A DNA stretch of 41,164 nt from a virus. The notes beneath the pieces are model-generated. The model did no database searches and was not told the origin of the DNA. It was given only the letters and a program-made list of their open reading frames with translations. The first letter of the stretch is position 1. Every line of letters starts with the position of its first letter. The position numbers and the translations under genes are program-made. The stretch spans positions 1 to 41,164 of the IMG/VR virus record IMGVR_UViG_3300020401_000006, one strand, 5' to 3'. Positions 34,078-38,898 of the stretch are shown here, piece after piece.

Positions 34078-34530
34078 CTACGTTTTGCCTGCTTCTGGTG
34101 TGATATCGGTGGCAAGGCTAGCTCGTTCGCCTTCCCACTTGTCTATAAGGCTTGCCAATTCATCCGGCGACATCTCAGCCAGCTGCTTACTGCTTGTTAT
34201 GTCATCAGCTGCTTTGCCGATATCTCCAGCAAGCTCGAGAGCCGTCCGCGCTGCTGAAACCTTGGCGGACGCTGGGGCGTCGTCGTCACGCATGACCCGC
34301 TTGAGAGTGTCAACGGACAAACTGGCCAGCTCGGACTGGTACACTGTTTGTCTAGCCTGCCGCACGGCCGCCATAACATGGGGCGTCCGAGTCAATATAT
34401 ATGCCGACTGTTTCGGATGAGCATAGCCTGCCTGTCGCGCTGCTTCTGTTGGCGTCGATACATTATTGACTAGGTAATCAATAAACGCCTGCTGCTGCTC
34501 ACTGGGTCCACGCGTTTTTATGTTTGCCAT
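34078..34530 (-). CDS. terS: Terminase small subunit
   Basis: 150 residues. The N-terminal half has the HTH of Terminase_2-type small subunits: SEQQQAFIDYLVNNVSTPTEAARQAGYAHPKQSAYILTRTPHVMAAV. A central helical oligomerisation part and an acidic, disordered C-terminus (the large-subunit-binding side) follow. It should recognise the phage pac or cos site and stimulate the large terminase ATPase. It is about 8 kb upstream of the large subunit, with fibre and lysis genes between them. Confidence 0.85.
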   Translation of the reverse strand: MANIKTRGPSEQQQAFIDYLVNNVSTPTEAARQAGYAHPKQSAYILTRTPHVMAAVRQARQTVYQSELASLSVDTLKRVMRDDDAPASAKVSAARTALELAGDIGKAADDITSSKQLAEMSPDELASLIDKWEGERASLATDITPEAGKT

Positions 34531-34663
34531 GTGCTGCTTTTCCGGCTGTTTTGCTTGTTTGTAGATTATGTTGATTTTTGTCTTGTGTATATACGGACAA
34601 TCTGGCAGTATCTAGGTGTGACTTTGTTGGTCACAGGTATCAACATGTAACGGAGTGATAACA
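34531..34663. promoter_or_regulatory. Divergent control region, small terminase/right cassette
   Basis: 133 bases between the divergent gene starts. It holds TTTGTAGAT (34558-34566) and GATTTTTGTCT (34573-34583), both also present in the lysogeny control region, and an inverted repeat TGTGAC/GTCACA (34617-34622, 34630-34635). TATATA and TATCTA are possible -10 boxes, but no well-spaced -35 partner is clear, so promoters here are likely yet not placed. Confidence 0.55.
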
Positions 34664-34882
34664 ATGAAGATACTCAACACAATATCAAAAACGCTGACGT
34701 TCTTTTTTGGCATGTCTGGCTTTGCTTGTTTTATGACAGCAATCTTTCTGGGCTTTGTGGATATGCCTTACGACGCTTTTGCTTTTGCATTGACTGGCAA
34801 CCTTGCGCTGCTGTGCTGTGGTTGCGCTTTTTTGCTTTCTGACAGCACCGACCAAATCATATGGCAGCGGAGGCAGAAGTAA
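34664..34882 (+). CDS. Small two-helix membrane protein
   Basis: 72 residues from the ATG at 34664, eight bases after GGAG; GTG at 34655 is unlikely. Two hydrophobic helices (TLTFFFGMSGFACFMTAIFLGFV and FAFALTGNLALLCCGCAFLL) with a Cys-rich second one, and a basic end WQRRQK. First gene of the rightward cassette, ending in a TAATG overlap with the next. Function unknown; superinfection exclusion or membrane stress roles are possible for such early membrane proteins. Confidence 0.65.
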   Translation: MKILNTISKTLTFFFGMSGFACFMTAIFLGFVDMPYDAFAFALTGNLALLCCGCAFLLSDSTDQIIWQRRQK

Positions 34883-35205
34883 TGTCACGCAGCTGGCAAC
34901 CATTTGGACCGGGCCGGGTCAGTTCTCGGACATATAGAGCAGCAGCATGGTTTTACGTGCCGGACAATAAATTGGTTGTCCGGCACTGCTGTCATCCGAC
35001 AGCGCTGCGCCCATACTATGCCGAATATGCTGACGTCGGCCTGACTAAATACGACCTATGCCGCAGCATGGCCGTTGTTAACGGCTGGCCATCAACAGAA
35101 AAAGAGTTTGCAGCTGCTGCCCGGCAGCTGCTGGCAGTTAGAAATCTCAAAAACATGCAAGACATTGCAGCGCATTGGCTGCACACAAAGGAGCAATCAA
35201 AATGA
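34882..35205 (+). CDS. Unknown cassette protein
   Basis: 107 residues from the ATG at 34882 (MSRSWQPFG), in TAATG overlap with the membrane gene; a frame from 34861 runs into that gene. SRTYRAAAWFYVPDNKLVVRHCCHP looks like a beta hairpin with a Cys-Cys-His cluster, followed by helices. I do not recognise it. Its stop overlaps the next start as ATGA. Confidence 0.6.
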   Translation: MSRSWQPFGPGRVSSRTYRAAAWFYVPDNKLVVRHCCHPTALRPYYAEYADVGLTKYDLCRSMAVVNGWPSTEKEFAAAARQLLAVRNLKNMQDIAAHWLHTKEQSK

Positions 35206-35474
35206 CACCAGAAGAAAAGCAGCATATTGAACAGCAGCAGTATGGCCTGACAATAGCACAAGTCGCCCAGCTAGTCGCTAATCACGACGGCTGCGCAATC
35301 GAATACAGCGCCAACACAGCAAAAATAGCTGCGCAGCGCTTGGCCAGCATTGTGGCTTATCACAATTTTAGCCCGGCAGCTGTCGCAGAATTGGACGGGC
35401 TGCGTGTTTATCTTAACCGCATCCAGCTGGCGCTTAATGAATTAGACAACATCGAAACACGGGAGGCATCGTGA
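35202..35474 (+). CDS. Unknown helical cassette protein
   Basis: 90 residues from the ATG at 35202, after AAGGAG; a frame from 35175 is inside the previous gene. It is wholly helical and Gln/Ala-rich (EEKQHIEQQQYGLTIAQVAQLV). The end NIETREAS is coded by the 18-bp junction sequence repeated at 35824-35841. Not recognised. Confidence 0.6.
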   Translation: MTPEEKQHIEQQQYGLTIAQVAQLVANHDGCAIEYSANTAKIAAQRLASIVAYHNFSPAAVAELDGLRVYLNRIQLALNELDNIETREAS

Positions 35475-35836
35475 TGGCCGTTAATTGGGACATTGAAGGC
35501 TGCAAAGATTGGAAGCAGCTGACTGAAACAGACAGCGAGCGTACAGCGCTGAACACTGTAATCATGATGACCATGGCTTTAGACATCGGGCAGCTCACAG
35601 ATGACAATCTGCAAGACTGGCTCGACCGGGCGCGAATTGTTGAGGCAATACGAGGCCCAGCATATCACAAGCCCGGAGAGCGGTGTTTGCTGGGGCAGCG
35701 CGAGTTTATGCAGAAGTATGTCGGGCTGCGCACGAACGTCACAACCAAAAAATCGACGGTTGCTTGGTTTAAGGACTTTTATAAAGACCTAGAAATTGAC
35801 CGCAAATATAGAAAAGAATTGGCGGAGGCATCGTGA
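35474..35836 (+). CDS. Unknown cassette protein
   Basis: 120 residues from the ATG at 35474, which overlaps the preceding stop (GTGATG); GTG 35471 is less likely because GGGAGG is better spaced for the ATG. Helical, with a Trp-containing N-terminus and a basic C-terminal part (TTKKSTVAWFKDFYKDLEIDRKYRKELAEAS). The pattern is compatible with a small DNA- or RNA-binding protein, but no family is recognised. Confidence 0.6.
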   Translation: MAVNWDIEGCKDWKQLTETDSERTALNTVIMMTMALDIGQLTDDNLQDWLDRARIVEAIRGPAYHKPGERCLLGQREFMQKYVGLRTNVTTKKSTVAWFKDFYKDLEIDRKYRKELAEAS

Positions 35837-36054
35837 TGGCCAACCATAATCTCAAGCCAGTGGAAGGCTGCGAGGAGTGTGATTTCATCGTAGCCGAGGG
35901 TTTAAGCGATACAGCCTGCCTAGAGTGCAGGCTGTACGCTGACGCCCCAGAGCCGACAGAAGAGCTGACGCCGGAAGGCATCCAGTATGTGCTGCCCGGC
36001 GCAGAACGTGAGACAACCCCCAGCAAAGAAAAGGAGCAAGGAAGCTTATGGTAG
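35836..36054 (+). CDS. Small Cys-rich protein (possible zinc knuckle)
   Basis: 72 residues from the ATG at 35836. CEEC (about residues 12-15) and CLEC (about 28-31) form two CxxC pairs 12 residues apart, as in a zinc ribbon or knuckle; the rest is acidic and disordered. Acidic metal-binding mini-proteins of phages often bind host enzymes, but no target is known here. It overlaps the next gene by seven bases. Confidence 0.58.
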   Translation: MANHNLKPVEGCEECDFIVAEGLSDTACLECRLYADAPEPTEELTPEGIQYVLPGAERETTPSKEKEQGSLW

Positions 36055-36272
36055 ACAATCAAACACAAGCGGCAGCAGCCGCCCAGTTAATCGAAACTTG
36101 GACAGAGCAGCAAGTTGAGGCTGATTATTATCAAGGCAAGTGCGACGGCCTAATGACATGGGCCGACGCCGTGTCGCTGGTAGATATAGCCTGCCAATTT
36201 GCATCAAAAAACGGATTTGACGAGCAGCAGCTGCGGATGGCAATGCGTGTGATCACAAAAGGCTGCCACTAA
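36048..36272 (+). CDS. Unknown helical cassette protein
   Basis: 74 residues, start overlapping the previous gene by seven bases and ten bases after AAGGAG. Helical throughout (AAAAAQLIETWTEQQVEADYYQGKCDGLMTW). Not recognised. The stop overlaps the next start as TAATG. Confidence 0.58.
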   Translation: MVDNQTQAAAAAQLIETWTEQQVEADYYQGKCDGLMTWADAVSLVDIACQFASKNGFDEQQLRMAMRVITKGCH

Positions 36273-36439
36273 TGGAACAGCCAGAAGATCACAAGATGCT
36301 AGCGTCGTTCGAGCATTTCATGGACAGCATACGCGACAAATTTATTTTTGATATTCGCAAAGACGAAAAGCTGAAGGCAAAACTCTGGGACTTGTGGCAG
36401 CAGCATGTCCGTTTTGTCGAAACCAAAGACAAACATTAG
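36272..36439 (+). CDS. 55-residue cassette protein
   Basis: A short gene of 55 residues: MEQPEDHKMLASFEHFMDSI, then a charged helix with FDIRKDEKLKAKLWDLWQQH. One amphipathic helix pair with many Lys/Glu is visible. It is coupled to the previous gene by TAATG and followed by a strong hairpin. Not recognised. Confidence 0.6.
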   Translation: MEQPEDHKMLASFEHFMDSIRDKFIFDIRKDEKLKAKLWDLWQQHVRFVETKDKH

Positions 36440-36445
36440 CCGAAA

Positions 36446-36472
36446 CGCCCGGCAGCTGTCAGCTGCTGGGCG
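36446..36472 (+). terminator. Strong hairpin inside the right cassette
   Basis: A near-perfect inverted repeat, CGCCCGGCAGCTG and CAGCTGCTGGGCG around one T, seven bases after the stop at 36439. It has only one G-U pair. No T run follows, so it is better read as an mRNA stability or partial termination structure than as a full terminator. The next gene has its own GGAG and ATG. Confidence 0.45.
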
Positions 36473-36533
36473 TCGTCCGGGCGTTGTGGTCCGGGCCTGA
36501 TGAGGCAGCAACCTCAATGATGGAGAAAACAAA

Positions 36534-37082
36534 ATGAGTGCATATTTAGTGCAACCCGAGCATATCGCAGAGATGTGCAAATGGGCTTTTAACCGTAGCA
36601 GCAGCTATAGAGACAAGCCGCATTGCGTTAACATGGTAATGGGCCATGAGATTAAGTGCGGTTTTGGTAACCCACTCAAAGCACACACTGCCGCCGAGAT
36701 ACTGGCCCGAGGAAACATCGAAAGCATCGAAGCTAGATATCCAAACTGTCCAGACATGCTGCAAGATGACTTTATGGACCTTGTGGTTGGGCTTTCCAGA
36801 AAGGTGGGGCGCCAAGACCTGAGCGCAGCAGACATCTATAACATGTGCCTTTGCCTCGATTATCAAAGCTGCGAAGTCAAAAACTGGGTAAGCAAAGATG
36901 CTTACTGGCTTATTAGGGCAATCATGGCCGAAGCGTCTCGGGTTATGGCCAGCGCATTGAGAGCGCAGATTAACTGGGAATTCGATAATGAGAACTGGGA
37001 GGCTTTGCAGCGCAAAAGACGAGACAAGCACAACGCTGCATGGCAAGAGCACCTCAAACAGCGCCAAGAAGCATTTAATTAA
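36534..37082 (+). CDS. Conserved protein with YQSCE motif
   Basis: 182 residues, the longest of the cassette. It opens MSAYLVQPEHIAEMCKWA; a middle segment IEARYPNCPD and then LSAADIYNMCLCLDYQSCEVKNW follow, with a charged helical C-terminus (RKRRDKHNAAWQEHLKQR). The MSAYLV opening plus the CLDYQSCE-like segment recalls a family found in phages and bacteria with no known function. There are six Cys. The antisense frame at 36546-37067 is a shadow. Confidence 0.68.
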   Translation: MSAYLVQPEHIAEMCKWAFNRSSSYRDKPHCVNMVMGHEIKCGFGNPLKAHTAAEILARGNIESIEARYPNCPDMLQDDFMDLVVGLSRKVGRQDLSAADIYNMCLCLDYQSCEVKNWVSKDAYWLIRAIMAEASRVMASALRAQINWEFDNENWEALQRKRRDKHNAAWQEHLKQRQEAFN

Positions 37083-37177
37083 TGTGGGATTGGATTTTTG
37101 ACGTACTGGCCCTGCTGGGCTTGTTTGCAGTAGTTTGCGCAGCGCTTATCATTAGCGCTGCGCTTGGCATTACATAG
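37082..37177 (+). CDS. 31-residue membrane peptide
   Basis: A very short gene of 31 residues coupled by TAATG to the previous stop: MWDWIFDVLALLGLFAVVCA then a second half of the same membrane helix. A single hydrophobic helix with a Trp-rich start is typical of small membrane regulators or toxic peptides. The next gene's GGAGG follows directly. Confidence 0.55.
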   Translation: MWDWIFDVLALLGLFAVVCAALIISAALGIT

Positions 37178-37188
37178 GAGGATCACAA

Positions 37189-37395
37189 ATGTGGATCACG
37201 TTTTGGATCAAAAGAAATAAACAAGGGCAGCCGGATCAGATGTGGGCGCACGGTGTTTATTTAACGGATCATTTTGAGGTGCATGAGAGCAAGGCGGAAG
37301 CCGTAAAACAATATAAGTACCTTATCAAGCGCGATTATTGCCACAGCGCTGGCATCGCGCCGATTGATGAAACTTATGCGACGGATTGGAACTAG
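37189..37395 (+). CDS. Unknown small cassette protein
   Basis: 68 residues with an excellent ribosome site (AGGAGG, then eight bases before the ATG). WITFWIKRNKQGQPDQMWAHGVYL suggests a beta sheet of about four strands followed by one helix, SKAEAVKQYKYLIKR. Not recognised. Confidence 0.62.
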   Translation: MWITFWIKRNKQGQPDQMWAHGVYLTDHFEVHESKAEAVKQYKYLIKRDYCHSAGIAPIDETYATDWN

Positions 37396-37398
37396 GCA

Positions 37399-37587
37399 AT
37401 GGTTGAACGACATCATATCTGGGTCGAAATAGAAGGCGATGTCCCAGAAATTGCCTTCACTTGGCGCGGCTGCGCAAATGATGGCATAGCCCGGGCCAAG
37501 GCAGAAGCAGCTGGGCGCGATTATAAGCTGCTGCGTGTGTGGGCCGAAAAGACAAAACCTTTTCAACCGCTGCCGCCATTTAATTAG
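37399..37587 (+). CDS. Unknown small cassette protein
   Basis: 62 residues, starting four bases after the previous stop. HHIWVEIEGDVPEIAFTWRG is beta-like, followed by the helix DGIARAKAEAAGRDYKLLRVWAE and a Pro-rich end (QPLPPFN). Last gene of the cassette, 25 bases before the terminator stem. Not recognised. Confidence 0.6.
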   Translation: MVERHHIWVEIEGDVPEIAFTWRGCANDGIARAKAEAAGRDYKLLRVWAEKTKPFQPLPPFN

Positions 37588-37612
37588 CAGCTGGGCCTAA
37601 ACGCCCCAGCTG

Positions 37613-37646
37613 ACAGCCTTGCCTATCCGGGCAAGGCTGTTTTTTT
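37613..37646 (+). terminator. Strong intrinsic terminator of the right cassette
   Basis: An 11-bp perfect stem (ACAGCCTTGCC with GGCAAGGCTGT, 6-base loop) is followed by seven T. A second stem, CAGCTGGG/CCCAGCTG, lies just before it (37588-37612). It ends the rightward cassette. The convergent minus-strand gene's stop codon lies inside the stem. Confidence 0.9.
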
Positions 37647-37976
37647 GTTCCGGCTGCCGAGCGGCCTACCTCGTTTTTTTGGTTGGTGGGTCATCTCAAA
37701 GCCGAGAGCAGCATAACCAGCGACGTCACGCCAGCTGTCCGGGCTGTCCTGATTTTCTGCCAGCCTGCCCATCTTCAACACGATTCCCATCATTGCCACG
37801 TCGGCGGCGCCCAGGGGATCAACAAGGCGCTTCCCTAAATAGGCGTTGAGCATGGCCGCTGTCCGTTCAAAATTTTCTTTTGGCTCACCGTACTCACGGT
37901 TGCGCTTTTGTGTGGTCAAGGTGATTGCCTGCTCGAGCGCAAGCTGCCTTTGTGGTTTAGAATGGTATTTCGTCAT
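37623..37976 (-). CDS. DUF6378-like early protein
   Basis: 117 residues. YGEPKENFERTAAMLNAYLGK followed by DVAMMGIVLKMGRLAENQDSPDSWRDVAGYAALGFEM matches the DUF6378 pattern common in phage genomes; similar helical folds occur in nucleotide pyrophosphohydrolases, but the DUF role is not established. The last five codons (TALPG) and the stop are coded by the terminator hairpin. It is the last gene of the leftward operon, overlapping the previous one by 20 bases. Confidence 0.72.
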   Translation of the reverse strand: MTKYHSKPQRQLALEQAITLTTQKRNREYGEPKENFERTAAMLNAYLGKRLVDPLGAADVAMMGIVLKMGRLAENQDSPDSWRDVAGYAALGFEMTHQPKKRGRPLGSRNKKTALPG

Positions 37977-38565
37977 CGAATAGATCCTTTCCTTCTGACT
38001 TTGGGTTAATTTTTGTTACTTCGCTGCCGGGGAACGCATCTTTGATACCGTTCAACAAGGTGCTTGACTTGTGCCAGTCCTCCATGATCCTCGTGACTTC
38101 ATCAAAAGACATAACACGCACGTCTGGTCCGTATTTATCCGCAATAAGCTTGTAAAGGCCGCTCTCGTTTGTGAAAGCGTACTTTTGACCGCTATCTGCG
38201 ATATGCAGAACAACACGCTCGTCTAGCGGCTTACAGCCTGCTTCTGTTGCTTTCCTATCGAGCAACCGCCAGCCCTTTGCCATGTTCTCGCACTTCTGAA
38301 TAACAAGGTTGTGGTCATCGCCATCACAGGCTGCCTGCAAATTTTCCTTTGCTCGGTTGAACTTTGCAGCAAGGTCAGGTGATGCAAGGCGCTCTAACGT
38401 GCCATAGCCCCACTTCTGTTCCATCGCTCGAGCGACCTGATCCAAGCTTTGCACAGCTGCATTTAACGCTTTACCTCGTTCGTCGCTCCACATATCGGGT
38501 GACGTTCTGGCTTTATAGGCCAGATCCCTTGGTTTTTGCCTAGCTTTGCTCCACTTACCAGCCAC
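37957..38565 (-). CDS. Early protein with SSB-like C-terminal tip DDEIPF
   Basis: 202 residues from GTG 38565, six bases after GGGAGG. The body is helical and mixed (KWSKARQKPRDLAYKARTSPDMW, then NAAVQSLDQVARAMEQKWGYG and a C-terminal MSFDEVTRIMEDWHKSS helix), with no OB fold I can see. It ends GKDLFDDEIPF, a perfect match to the bacterial SSB partner-docking tip (DDxIPF). It probably binds one of the host SSB partners such as PriA, RecO, RecQ, primase or the clamp-loader chi. The gene sits beside a phased repeat array. Confidence 0.65.
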   Translation of the reverse strand: MAGKWSKARQKPRDLAYKARTSPDMWSDERGKALNAAVQSLDQVARAMEQKWGYGTLERLASPDLAAKFNRAKENLQAACDGDDHNLVIQKCENMAKGWRLLDRKATEAGCKPLDERVVLHIADSGQKYAFTNESGLYKLIADKYGPDVRVMSFDEVTRIMEDWHKSSTLLNGIKDAFPGSEVTKINPKSEGKDLFDDEIPF

Positions 38566-38566
38566 G

Positions 38567-38701
38567 CTATACCTCCCGGTTCAGCGTTACGCACCGCCTC
38601 GCCAACCGCCAAGGTGGCGTTGCGGAAGTAAACGCCTGGGGTATAAGGGGTTTTACTTCCGTAATACTTCCGTTCATTTCCGTTCCATTTCCGTAAGTCA
38701 T
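38567..38701 (-). CDS. Possible 44-residue ORF across the repeat array
   Basis: An open frame of 44 residues starts with an ATGA overlap of the zinc-ribbon stop and ends one base before the next gene's GTG. It opens MTYGNGTEMNGSITE and ends NREV. Junction spacing looks genic, but the sequence also holds the out-of-frame phased repeats, and the product shows no known fold. It may be real, or just open reading through a cis element. Confidence 0.35.
   Translation of the reverse strand: MTYGNGTEMNGSITEVKPLIPQAFTSATPPWRLARRCVTLNREV
38623..38694. repeat. Phased TTCCGT iterons with inverted repeat (candidate origin)
   Basis: TTCCGT occurs four times at 38657, 38668, 38678 and 38689, spacings 11, 10, 11, which puts all copies on one face of the helix. 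A perfect 10-bp inverted repeat CGGAAGTAAA (38623-38632)/TTTACTTCCG (38652-38661) adds an oppositely oriented copy. The spacings are not multiples of three, so the pattern is not a protein repeat. Location among replication genes suggests an origin or operator. Confidence 0.6.
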
Positions 38702-38898
38702 TTTAAGCTGCCTGACTTATCTGAAACATCGAAATGACAAGCTTGCTCACCTTGGCAACATTCGCTGATAACCAGATGACAAACAGAGCACTGCAAGTGT
38801 CCATGAACATCCACCGGGGGCATGGTTGTCTGGCATCTGGGGCATTGATTGTTGTTGATTAATTGCTGCATCGAGCCATCGCCTTTACTAATAGACAT
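38698..38898 (-). CDS. Small zinc-ribbon protein
   Basis: 66 residues. CPRC (19-22) and CSVC (37-40) form a classic zinc ribbon, with further CC and CxxxxxCH downstream. It overlaps the PrimPol-helicase stop by 11 bases, so it is made with it. Small zinc ribbons next to phage primases may help template recognition; here that is positional inference. Confidence 0.65.
   Translation of the reverse strand: MSISKGDGSMQQLINNNQCPRCQTTMPPVDVHGHLQCSVCHLVISECCQGEQACHFDVSDKSGSLK

Noticed and set aside
34617-34635. CRP/FNR-type binding site
   Set aside because: TGTGAC and GTCACA are separated by seven bases, giving the wrong half-site spacing for CRP; kept only as an unnamed inverted repeat.
36546-37067. 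173-residue minus-strand frame
   Set aside because: Antisense shadow of the conserved 182-residue cassette gene, whose start, spacing and motifs are better.
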